Source: Amycolatopsis deserti (GTDB lineage Bacteria > Actinomycetota > Actinomycetes > Mycobacteriales > Pseudonocardiaceae). From it: 64,000 nt of DNA. The DNA lies in assembly GCF_014653945.1 (NCBI RefSeq), contig NZ_BNAU01000012.1, positions 1 to 64,000 of the forward strand, given 5' to 3'. Position numbers and translations under genes: made by a program. The number at the start of each line of letters is the position of its first letter. The first letter of the stretch is position 1. The notes beneath the pieces are model-generated. The model was not told where the DNA came from and made no database searches. It worked only from the letters and a program-made list of their open reading frames with translations. Of the stretch, positions 24,016 through 31,928 are shown piece after piece.

Positions 24016-24726
24016 ATGCGTCTGCTGCTGCTGTCCAACTCGACCGCGCCCGGACGCGGCTACCTGGAGCACGCCACCGACGCGCTGGGCGAGGTGCTCC
24101 AGGACGTGCGCCGCCTGGTGTTCGTGCCGTTCGCGCTCGCCGATCACGACGGCTACACGGCCATCGTCGCCAAGGCGCTCGCCCCGTTCGGCGTCGAGGT
24201 CGCCGGCGCCCACCAGGATGACCCGATCAGGTTGCTCAACTCCGCGCAGGCCGTGTTCACCGGCGGCGGCAACACCTTCCGGCTGCTGCGCGAACTCTAC
24301 CGCCGCGAGCTGCTCGCCCCGATCCGCGACCGCGTCGCGCACGGCACCGTCTACATCGGATCGAGCGCGGGCACGAACGTCGCCTGCCCCACCATCCGCA
24401 CCACCAACGACATGCCGATCGTGCAGCCGCCCGCGTTCGACGCGGCCGGGTTCGTGCCGTTCCAGATCAACCCGCACTACCTCGACCCGCAGCCGGGATC
24501 CACCCACATGGGCGAAACGCGCGAGGAACGGATCGACCAGTTCCTCGAGGAGAACGACGTGCCGGTGCTGGGGATGCGCGAAGGCACCTGGCTGCGCCGC
24601 GAGGACCAGACCCTCACCCTGGGCGGCGATGAAGCCGGCGCCCGCCTGTTCCGCCGCGGCGCCGCCCCGGCCGAGCTGCGGCCCGGCGCGGACCTCAGCG
24701 AGCTTCTGGCGAGCGAGATCGCCTGA
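24016..24726 (+). CDS. pepE: Peptidase E (alpha-aspartyl dipeptidase, S51)
   Basis: A cytoplasmic serine peptidase of 236 residues that hydrolyses Asp-X dipeptides. Family landmarks are MRLLLLSNSTAPGRGYLEHA, VFTGGGNTFRLLRELY and the nucleophile elbow GSSAGTNVA (Ser117), then FVPFQINPHYLDP, which carries the catalytic His region. The length is typical. AAAGGA lies eight bases before the ATG. Its 3' end overlaps the convergent def gene by 32 bp. Confidence 0.92.
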   Translation: MRLLLLSNSTAPGRGYLEHATDALGEVLQDVRRLVFVPFALADHDGYTAIVAKALAPFGVEVAGAHQDDPIRLLNSAQAVFTGGGNTFRLLRELYRRELLAPIRDRVAHGTVYIGSSAGTNVACPTIRTTNDMPIVQPPAFDAAGFVPFQINPHYLDPQPGSTHMGETREERIDQFLEENDVPVLGMREGTWLRREDQTLTLGGDEAGARLFRRGAAPAELRPGADLSELLASEIA

Positions 24727-25342
24727 GCTCGTCCGCCAGCTCGGCGCGGCGGGCCAGCACCTCGTCGCGCGACTTGGCCATGTCGCGCAGCACCGACTTG
24801 CGCTTGCGCAGCGGCAGCCGGTCCACGTAGAGGCCGCCGCCGAGGTGGTCGGCCTCGTGCTGCAGGCACCGCGCGAAGTACCCGCGCCCCTCGACGACCA
24901 GCGGTTCCCCGAACTGATCCACCCCGCGCACCACGGCGTGGTCGGCGCGCGGCAGCTTCGCGTACGGGCCGGGCACGGACAGGCAGCCCTCCGGCGCCTC
25001 GATCAGCCGCCGGTTTCCGACCGGCTCGTCGTCGAGCACCGGGTTGAGGATGTGGCCGATGTGCCGGTCGCCGTACTCGTCCCAGCAGTCCCACACGAAC
25101 AGCCGCAGGTCGACGTCCACCTGGTTGGCCGCCAGCCCGGCCCCCTCGGCCACGTACAGCGTCGCGAACATGTCGTCGATCAGGGCCGACAGCTCCGGCG
25201 TGCCGAACTCGGCCGCCGGGCGACACGGACGGGCGAGGATCTCCTCGCCGATCTCGGTGATCCGCCGCGGGGTGCCACGGCGCGCTTCCGGCAGCACCCG
25301 CGGGCAGTCCCCTACCGGCTGCCCCTGCACGTAGACGGCCAT
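24695..25342 (-). CDS. def: Peptide deformylase
   Basis: It removes the formyl group from nascent protein N-termini. All three metal-site motifs are present: GAGLAANQV (68-75), EGCLSV (118-123) and QHEADHL (161-167), in a protein of 215 residues. There is a strong AAGGAGG five bases before the ATG. Actinobacteria often have several def genes, and this one is unusual in being divergent from an ArsR-like regulator with two TTTGCAAA palindromes in between. It may therefore be an inducible copy, for example replacing a housekeeping enzyme under inhibition (inference). Confidence 0.93.
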   Translation of the reverse strand: MAVYVQGQPVGDCPRVLPEARRGTPRRITEIGEEILARPCRPAAEFGTPELSALIDDMFATLYVAEGAGLAANQVDVDLRLFVWDCWDEYGDRHIGHILNPVLDDEPVGNRRLIEAPEGCLSVPGPYAKLPRADHAVVRGVDQFGEPLVVEGRGYFARCLQHEADHLGGGLYVDRLPLRKRKSVLRDMAKSRDEVLARRAELADELRRSRSPEAR

Positions 25343-25360
25343 CTCGCCTCCTTGCCAACG

Positions 25361-25389
25361 ACTTTGCAAACTAGCACACTTTGCAAAGT
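25361..25389. promoter_or_regulatory. Paired TTTGCAAA operators between def and ArsR-like gene
   Basis: ACTTTGCAAAGT (25378-25389) is a perfect 12-bp palindrome overlapping the GTG of the regulator, and ACTTTGCAAAC (25361-25371) is a second copy 17 bp away. The arrangement fits autoregulation plus control of def. Confidence 0.7.
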
Positions 25390-25813
25390 GGAGAACCGAC
25401 CCGAGTCGACGCTGCCCGACCACCCCGTCCGCGTCGCACTGCTGGACCTGCTCGCCGAACTGGGCACCGTGACCGCGAACGAGGCGAGCCGCCGCCTCGG
25501 GTACAGCTCCGGGCTGTGCTCGTTCCACCTGCGGCAGCTGGCGCGGGCGGGCCTGATCGAAGAGGCGCCGCGCGGCCGGGGGCGGATCAAGCCATGGCGG
25601 TTGCGGTGGGATTCCGCCGAATCCGCCGAGCCGGAAGATCAAAGCTTTTCCGCCATCCTGCATCTGACTCCGCGCGAGCTGGCCGAACTCACCGCATCCG
25701 TGCGAGAATTGATCAAGCGTTTTCCGGAACGGGCATCCGAAGACGCCGAATCCCGGCCCGTCGAAGTCAATTTCTCCGCGTTTCCAGCGCCCGCGAACCA
25801 CGCCCGTCAATGA
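25388..25813 (+). CDS. ArsR-like winged-helix regulator
   Basis: This 141-residue protein has an N-terminal winged helix-turn-helix (HPVRVALLDLLAELGTVTAN, EASRRLGYSSGLCSFHLRQL, RAGLIEEAPRGRGRIKPWRL), typical of ArsR/HTH_20 regulators. A helical C-terminal half is probably for dimerisation or sensing. There is no obvious metal-binding cysteine cluster. The GTG at 25388 lies inside the palindrome ACTTTGCAAAGT, so self-repression is likely. Its partner gene is the divergent def. Confidence 0.8.
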   Translation: MENRPESTLPDHPVRVALLDLLAELGTVTANEASRRLGYSSGLCSFHLRQLARAGLIEEAPRGRGRIKPWRLRWDSAESAEPEDQSFSAILHLTPRELAELTASVRELIKRFPERASEDAESRPVEVNFSAFPAPANHARQ

Positions 25814-25875
25814 CCGGTTCAACGGAGTTTCAGCAGCCGAGACGCCTGTTTGCTACATTCGGATGACGAAGCTTC

Positions 25876-26160
25876 ATGGCCGCTCCCACCCGTGCCTACC
25901 ATGGTTCAACTGCGACCCACGGGAATGCGATCATGACGATGCACATGGATTTCCGCCCCGCGGACAGCTGCTTCGGCTGCCTGGTCCCCCACGAACAGAC
26001 CCCCGCCGACGAGGAATGGTGTTTCGACGCTCAGGGCCACCCGCTTTGCGGACAATGCGCCCGTGACGAGCAGATCATTCACGAACCGTGGGCCGGCCCA
26101 CCGCAAGCGCGTCGCGCCGAATGGGATTTGGTGCAGGACCTCTCCTATTTCCTCCATTGA
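25876..26160 (+). CDS. Small zinc-ribbon-like protein, hypothetical
   Basis: It has up to 94 residues. The core carries two CxxC pairs (CFGCLVPHEQ and CGQCARDEQ) that would bind one zinc ion, followed by an acidic/aromatic tail (EWDLVQDLSYFLH). No family is recognised. ATG at 25876 follows a TACATT -10 at 25854; ATG at 25933, with GGGAA upstream, would give a 75-residue protein that keeps both CxxC pairs. It is transcribed like the ArsR gene and just before the PaaX-like gene. Confidence 0.6.
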   Translation: MAAPTRAYHGSTATHGNAIMTMHMDFRPADSCFGCLVPHEQTPADEEWCFDAQGHPLCGQCARDEQIIHEPWAGPPQARRAEWDLVQDLSYFLH

Positions 26161-26210
26161 CCCACCGCGCACGGCAAGCCACTCGGGGTGGGCTAACCTG
26201 AGCAACGCCA

Positions 26211-27104
26211 ATGGCGTCGAGGTCAGCTTCGCGGGAGGTGAGCGCGATCGCGGACACCACGGCCCGCCCCACCGTGAGCAGGCGGCGCGAGGTGAGCCAC
26301 ACGAGCGCGCGGTCGGTCCTGATGACCGTGCTCGGTGAGTTCGTGCTGCCCCGCGACCGGCCGGTGTGGACCTCCACCCTCGTCGACGTCCTCGCGATGT
26401 TCGGCATCGAGGAGAAGTCGGCCCGCCAGGCGCTGGCCCGGACCGCCGCCGAGGGCTGGCTGGTGTCGCAACGCCACGGCCGGCGCGTGCGGTGGTCGCT
26501 GACCGCGCCGGGACGGCGGCTGCTGAGCGAGGGCGCGGAACGCATCTACGGTTTCGGCCGCGAGGACACGCCCTGGGACGGCACGTGGCTGATGCTGCTG
26601 GTGTCGGTGCCCGAGACGAAGCGGGACCTGCGGCACAGCCTGCGCACCAGGCTGACGTGGGCCGGGTTCGGTTCGCCGACGCCGGGCGTGTGGATCTGCC
26701 CGGACCCGAGCCGCCACGACGAGGCGAACTCGATCGTGCGCGAGCTGGGGCTGGACGCCGAAGCGATGTCGTTCGTGGCCTCGTACGGCCGGATCGGCGA
26801 CGAGGACGCGATGGTCGCGCGGGCCTGGGACCTGACCGCGCTGGAAGAGCGCTACGAGGACTTCATCGACGAGTTCGCCGCACTGGACCCGGCTTCGGGC
26901 GAGGCGGTGCTGCACGCGCAGACCCGCCTGGTGCACGAGTGGCGCCGCTTCCCGTTCCTCGACCCGCGCCTGCCGGGCCGCCTGCTGCCCGACGGCTGGA
27001 GCGGCGCCAAGGCGGCGGAGCTGTTCCACCGCCGGCACGTCGAATGGCGCCCCGTCGCGCAGCGGCACTGGGACCAGCTGGTCGGCGAGGAGGAAGCGGC
27101 CTAG
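26211..27104 (+). CDS. PaaX-family transcriptional regulator
   Basis: This 297-residue regulator resembles PaaX, the phenylacetyl-CoA-responsive repressor. A winged helix occupies about 35-95 (SARSVLMTVLGEFVLPRDRP, KSARQALARTAAEGWLVSQR). The central PaaX region has DGTWLMLLVSVPETKRDLRH and LTWAGFGSPTPGVWICPDPS, and the C-terminal block has RFPFLDPRLPGRLLPDGWSG. The start is uncertain: ATG at 26211 follows TAACCT by about ten bases, but GTG codons at 26241 and 26292 are also in frame. No phenylacetate genes are near, so its target may be distant. Confidence 0.85.
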   Translation: MASRSASREVSAIADTTARPTVSRRREVSHTSARSVLMTVLGEFVLPRDRPVWTSTLVDVLAMFGIEEKSARQALARTAAEGWLVSQRHGRRVRWSLTAPGRRLLSEGAERIYGFGREDTPWDGTWLMLLVSVPETKRDLRHSLRTRLTWAGFGSPTPGVWICPDPSRHDEANSIVRELGLDAEAMSFVASYGRIGDEDAMVARAWDLTALEERYEDFIDEFAALDPASGEAVLHAQTRLVHEWRRFPFLDPRLPGRLLPDGWSGAKAAELFHRRHVEWRPVAQRHWDQLVGEEEAA

Positions 27105-27157
27105 CTGGTTGCGGGCCTGCACGTTGTCGACGGTCGCCCACGACTCCGCGGGCTGTT

Positions 27158-27754
27158 CTAGACGTTGGCCTTCAGCGACTGCTGGCCGACGCCGGTCAGC
27201 AGTGTGTCCACGACGAGCGTTGCCAGTTCATCCACGTCTCGGGCGTCGGTGGGCTGGCTCTGTGCGGCTTCGTGGATCAGCGCGTAGTAAGTGCGCCGAG
27301 CCCATGTCAGGTCGATGTCGGGCCGTAGCGCACCGGTGTGCTGCAGCCTCCGGAAGAGGCGGTCGCACTGGTCGAGCACGTCCGCGTGGACCCGTGCGGT
27401 CTCGGAATCCTCGGGCTTTACGGCGTTCATGGCGAACCCCCAGCCGATCTTGACCCGGAGCACGTTCGCGGTCACCTGATACAGCGCGACCAGCGGCGGA
27501 GCCGTCTCGGGCCGAGCACTGGCGACGGCGTCGTGGAACTGCTGAGTGGCCCAGGCCGTCATGGCATCGACGAGGGCCTCGCGGCTGGTGAACCGGCGGT
27601 GCACGGTCGTCCGGGCGACGCCCGCAGCCTCCGCGATCTGTTCCATGGTGGCTGCGGGATTGGCGCTCAGCACGCGTTCCGCAGCCTCGAGGATCGCCCT
27701 CGCTGTCCGCTCGGCGTCTGCACGCATAGGGCGTACTCGCCTCTCCTGCTCCAT
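27158..27754 (-). CDS. TetR-family regulator
   Basis: A 198-residue repressor. The helix-turn-helix is in residues 14-60 (ARAILEAAERVLSANPAATM, ARTTVHRRFTSREALVD), and the C-terminal effector domain is helical. AGGAGG is seven bases before the ATG. It is divergent from an SDR gene, with a palindrome in the 126-bp spacer, so it probably represses that dehydrogenase and itself. Codon use is slightly less GC-rich here than in neighbouring genes, which may reflect later acquisition of this pair. Confidence 0.87.
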   Translation of the reverse strand: MEQERRVRPMRADAERTARAILEAAERVLSANPAATMEQIAEAAGVARTTVHRRFTSREALVDAMTAWATQQFHDAVASARPETAPPLVALYQVTANVLRVKIGWGFAMNAVKPEDSETARVHADVLDQCDRLFRRLQHTGALRPDIDLTWARRTYYALIHEAAQSQPTDARDVDELATLVVDTLLTGVGQQSLKANV

Positions 27755-27811
27755 CCGACATCCTCCTGAACCCCCTCCAGGCTACACCACAGTCGCCGAT
27801 CCCTCTTAACT

Positions 27812-27829
27812 TGCGACATCGATGTTGCA
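27812..27829. promoter_or_regulatory. TetR-type operator between TetR and SDR genes
   Basis: TGCGACATCGATGTTGCA is an 18-bp palindrome with one mismatched pair, centred between the divergent genes. Confidence 0.6.
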
Positions 27830-27880
27830 GCTACTAGCCTAGTCGCATCACTGATGACGTCGATTGGACTGGGAGACCTC

Positions 27881-28666
27881 ATGGATCTGCAGCTGAACGG
27901 CAAGGTCGCTGTTGTGACCGGCGCGAGCCGGGGAATCGGATTGGCCACGGTTTCGGCCTTGATCGGCGAAGGAATGCGGGTGCTGGCAGCAGCACGGACG
28001 ATCACACCCGAGCTCCAGGCCACGGGGGCGCTCGGTGTGTCCGTCGACCTGTCCACTCCCGACGGCCCCGCTCAGCTCATCGAACGGGCGGAGGCAGAGC
28101 TCGGGCGGCTCGATGTGCTGGTCAACAACGTCGGGGGTGGTGACGGCGGTGGCCAGACCGGCGGGTTCCTCACCTTCACCGATCAGCAGTGGAGCAGCGC
28201 GTTCGACCTGAACTTCCTGGCGGCGGTCCGCACCACGCGGGCCGCACTGCCTCGTCTGCTGGAGAGCCGCGGCGCGATCGTCAACATCTCATCCAACGGT
28301 GCCCGGATCCCACATGCCGGCCCGATCCCCTACACCACCGCCAAGGCTGCGCTCACCGCCTTCGGGAAGGCGGTAGCGGAAGAGTTCGGCCCGCACGGAG
28401 TGCGCGTCAACACGGTCTCACCTGGCCCTGTCCGGACTCACATGTGGGAATCCTCGGACGGCTACGGAGCTGAGCTCGCCGAATCCCTGGGCCTGAGCCG
28501 GGAGCAACTGTTGAGCAACCTGCCGGCGACCATGGGGATGGTCACCGGCAGGCTCGTGAATCCTGCGGAGGTCGCTGACCTCGTCGCGTACCTCGCCTCA
28601 CCGCTCGCAGGCAGCACCACCGGGACGGACCACATCATCGACGGGGGCGCGATCAAGTCTGTGTGA
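27881..28666 (+). CDS. Short-chain dehydrogenase/reductase
   Basis: An NAD(P)-dependent oxidoreductase of 261 residues with a classical SDR layout: TGASRGIG cofactor motif (13-20), NNVGG, the catalytic serine in IVNISSNGAR, the YTTAK active-site Tyr/Lys, and SPGPVRT. An IDGG motif closes the sheet near the C-terminus. GGGAG six bases upstream supports ATG at 27881; ATG at 27854 is an alternative. The substrate is unknown. It is probably controlled by the divergent TetR protein. Confidence 0.88.
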   Translation: MDLQLNGKVAVVTGASRGIGLATVSALIGEGMRVLAAARTITPELQATGALGVSVDLSTPDGPAQLIERAEAELGRLDVLVNNVGGGDGGGQTGGFLTFTDQQWSSAFDLNFLAAVRTTRAALPRLLESRGAIVNISSNGARIPHAGPIPYTTAKAALTAFGKAVAEEFGPHGVRVNTVSPGPVRTHMWESSDGYGAELAESLGLSREQLLSNLPATMGMVTGRLVNPAEVADLVAYLASPLAGSTTGTDHIIDGGAIKSV

Positions 28667-28689
28667 CGCGCCAGCGTCAGCCTCGCTGT

Positions 28690-28925
28690 TCGCACCCGGT
28701 CATGGACCGCCTCGTTTCCGCACCCCGCGGTCGGCGAGGTAGGTGTCGAGTTCGCGGGAGACGTAGCCTTGTCGACCAGGATCAGCAGTCCAGCGTCAGC
28801 AGTTCAGCATCGGTCAGCCGCGGCGGCCTACCGATCCGCACGGGCTTGTCATCGATCTTGACGCACAGTGCGGTCAGAAGGGTGTTCAGGTCGGTCCGCA
28901 CAAACTGATCTTGAACACCCTTCAC
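28690..28925 (-). pseudogene. Remnant of an IS982/IS4-type transposase
   Basis: Two fragments of one transposase survive on the minus strand. The N-terminal piece reads LNTLLTALCVKIDD and GRPPRLTDAELLTL (about 28782-28905), and an internal piece reads DKGYVSRELDTYLADRGV (about 28705-28765). They are joined out of frame with the middle of the gene missing. A pair of 11-bp inverted repeats, AAGGGTGTTCA (28878-28888) and TGAACACCCTT (28912-28922), lies at the 5' side. It is inactive. Confidence 0.7.
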
Positions 28926-28963
28926 CCATCTCCACACGCCGCCCTGGGTCAGGACTTGCTCGT

Positions 28964-29416
28964 CTAGTCCGGCAGGTTCCCGTCGCCGCCGAGGTTGTCC
29001 ACCATGCGGCGCAGGACGTTGATGGTGGTCACGAAGTCGGCGGGGTCCACCCCCTGGTGCGTCCGCTCGTGGACCCGCGCGTTGCGGTCCCGGGCCCGCA
29101 GGCGCCCGGCCTCCCCCGCCTCGGTGAGGGTCAGCCCCTCCTGCTCGGTCAGCCAGCCGCGGGTGATGAGGTCGTCGAAGACCTCGTCGAAGTCGATGCC
29201 CAGGTCGTCGTAGCGCGACAGGCGCCGGACCAGCGCCGCGCGCGTCCACTCGCCCGGTTTGCCCGCGACGTGGTTCAAGATCCACCAGTGCGGCTGCGTG
29301 AGGTTTTCGACCGCCAGCGCCTCGCGCAGCGCGCCGACCACGCGCCGGTACGCCTCACCGCTCCACGCTCCGATGGGCTGAGCGGCGAGTTCTTCGTCTG
29401 AGTATTCCTTGATCAC
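28964..29416 (-). CDS. MarR-type winged-helix regulator
   Basis: This 150-residue protein has a winged-helix layout: RVVGALREALAVENLTQPHW, WILNHVAGKPGEWTRAALVR, DEVFDDLITRGWLTEQEGLT and LTEAGEAGRLRARDRNARVH. This matches MarR-like proteins common in actinobacteria. GTG at 29416 is six bases after TACCGT on the minus strand. The near-palindrome at 29431-29450 lies between it and the divergent alpha/beta hydrolase, so it probably controls both genes. Confidence 0.78.
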   Translation of the reverse strand: MIKEYSDEELAAQPIGAWSGEAYRRVVGALREALAVENLTQPHWWILNHVAGKPGEWTRAALVRRLSRYDDLGIDFDEVFDDLITRGWLTEQEGLTLTEAGEAGRLRARDRNARVHERTHQGVDPADFVTTINVLRRMVDNLGGDGNLPD

Positions 29417-29422
29417 GATCCG

Positions 29423-29450
29423 ACGGTAGAACCTCTAGATAACTGGAGGT
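29423..29450. promoter_or_regulatory. MarR-type operator and leaderless -10
   Basis: ACCTCTAGAT/AACTGGAGGT (29431-29450) matches as an inverted repeat at eight of ten pairs. TACCGT (plus 29423-29428) is the -10 of the leftward regulator. The rightward hydrolase has TAGGGT at 29491-29496. Confidence 0.55.
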
Positions 29451-29503
29451 CAATGGCGGGGATGTCTGACGGGTTGTCGGTGGCAGGCCGTAGGGTTTCG
29501 GGC

Positions 29504-30334
29504 GTGATGGATTACCTGAGCATCCCGACCGCGGCCGGCACGTTCGACGCGATCGCGGCCGGGCCCGCCGACGGCAGGCCCGTGCTGCTGCTGCACGGGT
29601 TCCCGGAGGCGGCGATCTCGTGGGAGTACCAGGTCGCGGTGCTGGGCGACCGGGGTTTCCGCGCGGTGGCGCCGGACCAGCGCGGCTATTCGCCGGGCGT
29701 GCGGCCGGAGCAGGCGGCCGAGTACGGCGTGGACGAGCTGGTCGGCGACGTCCTGGCCATCGCCGAGGCGCTGGAGTGGTCCCGGTTCGACCTGGTGGGC
29801 CACGACTGGGGCGGCGCGGTGGCGTGGTGGACGGCATCGGAGCACCCGGAGCGGCTGCGGACGCTGACGGCCGTGTCGACGCCGCACCCCGGGGCGTTGA
29901 GCCACGCCCTGCGCACGGACGAGGACCAGCAGATGCGGTCGCAGTACATGCGGGACTGGCGGTCGAGTTCCACCGAGCGCCAGATGCTCGCCAACAACGC
30001 CGAGGCACTGCGGCGGATGTTCGAGTGGAAGGTGCCGCCGAGCCGCGTCGACGAGTACGTCCGGCGGCTGTCCGAGCCGGGCGCCCTGACCGCGGCGCTG
30101 AACTGGTACCGCGCGAACCGCCCGAGGGCCACCATCGAGAAGGTGTCGGTGCCGACGCTCTACGTGTGGAGCACGGAGGACGTCGCCCTCGGCTCGACGG
30201 CCGCCCTGGAAACCGAGAACTGGGTCACCGGGCCGTACTCGTTCCAGATGCTGGAGGACGTGTCGCACTGGATCCCGGAGGAGGTGCCCGAGGTGCTGAC
30301 CGCGCTGCTGCTGGAGCACCTGAGCGCCTTCTGA
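29504..30334 (+). CDS. Alpha/beta hydrolase, epoxide-hydrolase-like
   Basis: This 276-residue hydrolase has the oxyanion motif HGFPEA and the nucleophile elbow GHDWGGAVAWW, in which Asp is the nucleophile as in epoxide hydrolases and haloalkane dehalogenases. A cap domain rich in Trp/Arg and a late acid and His (WSTEDVALG, SHWIPEEVPE) complete the fold. An epoxide or ester is the probable substrate. GTG at 29504 is seven bases after TAGGGT (29491-29496), so translation is probably leaderless. The divergent MarR-type regulator is the likely repressor. Confidence 0.85.
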   Translation: MMDYLSIPTAAGTFDAIAAGPADGRPVLLLHGFPEAAISWEYQVAVLGDRGFRAVAPDQRGYSPGVRPEQAAEYGVDELVGDVLAIAEALEWSRFDLVGHDWGGAVAWWTASEHPERLRTLTAVSTPHPGALSHALRTDEDQQMRSQYMRDWRSSSTERQMLANNAEALRRMFEWKVPPSRVDEYVRRLSEPGALTAALNWYRANRPRATIEKVSVPTLYVWSTEDVALGSTAALETENWVTGPYSFQMLEDVSHWIPEEVPEVLTALLLEHLSAF

Positions 30335-30369
30335 CCGGCGACGGCCCGGTTCTGCGCCGGCGGAGTGGT

Positions 30370-30660
30370 CAGCCGGATTCCCGCTCGGTGTCCACCGGTC
30401 CAGGATGGCGCCGAGTCCGAGGTCGAAGCGGGACGGTGAGTTCGCCCGCCACGGCCACGAGGTCCGGGCACTGGCCCGGCGGCAGCCCGGCCAGGCACGC
30501 ATCCGCCTGGTCCAGCCGCTCGCGACCCCCGGGCCCCTTGCCGAACGCGGTCTCCTGGATGGCGAAGCCGACCACGTAGTTGATGAAATCCGCGTGCTGA
30601 ACTGCTCCACCCCGTCGGCGTCCAGGAGGTCCAGCGCGGCGCGGACGATCTCGGTGCGGT
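30370..30660 (-). pseudogene. Decayed TetR regulator
   Basis: The minus strand encodes TEIVRAALDLLDADGVEQFS (start of a TetR helix-turn-helix), then in another frame NYVVGFAIQETAFGKGPGGR and ACLAGLPPGQCPDLVAVAGE, and then FDLGLGAILDR, all typical of the tetracycline-repressor-like C-terminal domain. Roughly the middle hundred residues are missing and the frame is broken twice. It is divergent from the equally broken MFS gene, the normal arrangement for an efflux pair. Confidence 0.7.
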
Positions 30661-31600
30661 GAACTGGCTGCCGCTGGCCGGGATCGTGCTCGCGGTGTTC
30701 ATGCTCATGCTGGACGCGACCGTGGTGACGGTCGCGGGGCCGGGATCTGGGCGGTGGGCTCCGCGACCTGCAATGGGTGGTGAACGCGTACCCGATCGCC
30801 ATGGCCGCCGTGCAGCCCACGACGGGCGCTCTCGCCGATCGCTGCGGCAGGCGCAGGCTCTTCCTCGTTTCGGTGACCGCCTTCGCCGTGGCGTCACCGG
30901 TCTGCGGGCTCGCACCCACGGTCGGGGTACTCATCGCCGCGCGCGTCGCGCAGGGCCTGGCTGGGCGGCCATCTTCGCCACGACCCTCGCCCTGATCGGG
31001 CAGAGCTACCCGGGCGCGGCACGTGGCACAGCCTTCGCGGTTCGCGGCACGGCCGCCGGCGTGCTCGGCCCGGTGATCGGGGGCCTGCTGACCGAGGGGC
31101 TGGGCTGGCGGTGGATCTTCTTCCTCAACCTGCCGGTCGCGGTCGCCGCCGCCGTCATCGGCTGGCCCCGCCTGCCGCGCGCGGAGGAACTCGCGCGTGG
31201 ACGCCGGATCGTCATCCCCGGCCCCGTGCTGTGGGCCGTTTCGCTGGTCTACGCCCTGCTGCACGCCGGGAGCGGGGCGGGGCGGACCCGCTGGTGCTGA
31301 CCTGCTTGGCGCTCACCGGGGTCGCACTGGCGGTGTTCCTGGTCGCCGAGCGCGGACACGCTCATCCCGTGCTGGACCTGAGCCTGTTCCGCGGCCGCCG
31401 GTTCGTGGGCACGCAGATCGGGCGTCTACTTCAACGAGCAGCTGGGCTCCAGCGCTGTCGAGACGGGGTTGTCGTTCCTGCCCGTCGTGGTGCCGATCAT
31501 GATCGCCGGGGCGGTCGTCGGCGCGGTCCTGGAGCGCATCCCGCCGCGGCTCGGTGCGGATCGGCGCCGCCGCCGGTGTCAACACGGTGCGGCGCCGTGC
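30659..31600 (+). pseudogene. Frameshifted DHA2-family MFS drug-efflux transporter
   Basis: Fragments of one multidrug transporter appear in successive frames. They are LAGIVLAVFMLMLDATVVTV; then VVNAYPIAMAAVQPTTGALA and RCGRRRLFLVSVTAF; then AIFATTLALIGQSYPGAARG and GLGWRWIFFLNLPVAVAAAV; then LVLTCLALTGVALAVFLVAE and HPVLDLSLFRGRRFVGTQI; then GLSFLPVVVPIMIAGAVVGA. At least four frameshifts separate them, and the C-terminal part is missing. The gene cannot be functional. Confidence 0.8.
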
Positions 31601-31633
31601 GTGCATCACGGCGCCGCGTCGCATCGCCCAGCG

Positions 31634-31825
31634 TCAGGTCTTCGAAAACTCCGCGCTCACCGCGTTCGGGCCGTCGTACTCGCGGTCCGGCAGCTGACGC
31701 AGGTGGTCCAGCACGTCGTCCGGCGCGCCCTGGCTTTGCGCGTGGTCGACCAGCCCGTCCCGCGTGCACGGGTAGTCCACGCCCGACAGGAACTTCTGCA
31801 TCTGGATCGGATTCGGGGCCGACAT
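31634..31825 (-). CDS. DUF2795 family small protein
   Basis: A 63-residue protein matching DUF2795: PIQMQKFLSGVDYPCTRDGL, then PDDVLDHLRQLPDREYDGPN and AVSAEFSK. Such proteins are soluble, often occur in several copies in actinobacteria, and have no established role. AAGGAGC lies eight bases before the ATG. It is divergent from the flavodoxin-fold gene and sits next to the decayed efflux locus. Confidence 0.85.
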   Translation of the reverse strand: MSAPNPIQMQKFLSGVDYPCTRDGLVDHAQSQGAPDDVLDHLRQLPDREYDGPNAVSAEFSKT

Positions 31826-31928
31826 CGTCGTGCTCCTTCCTGTTGTCGTCCGGTCGCCCCGGGGCTACCCACGCGCCTGGCCGTCACTCGTCCTGTTTCG
31901 CGGATCGACCGGACGGGAAGCCGTCACC

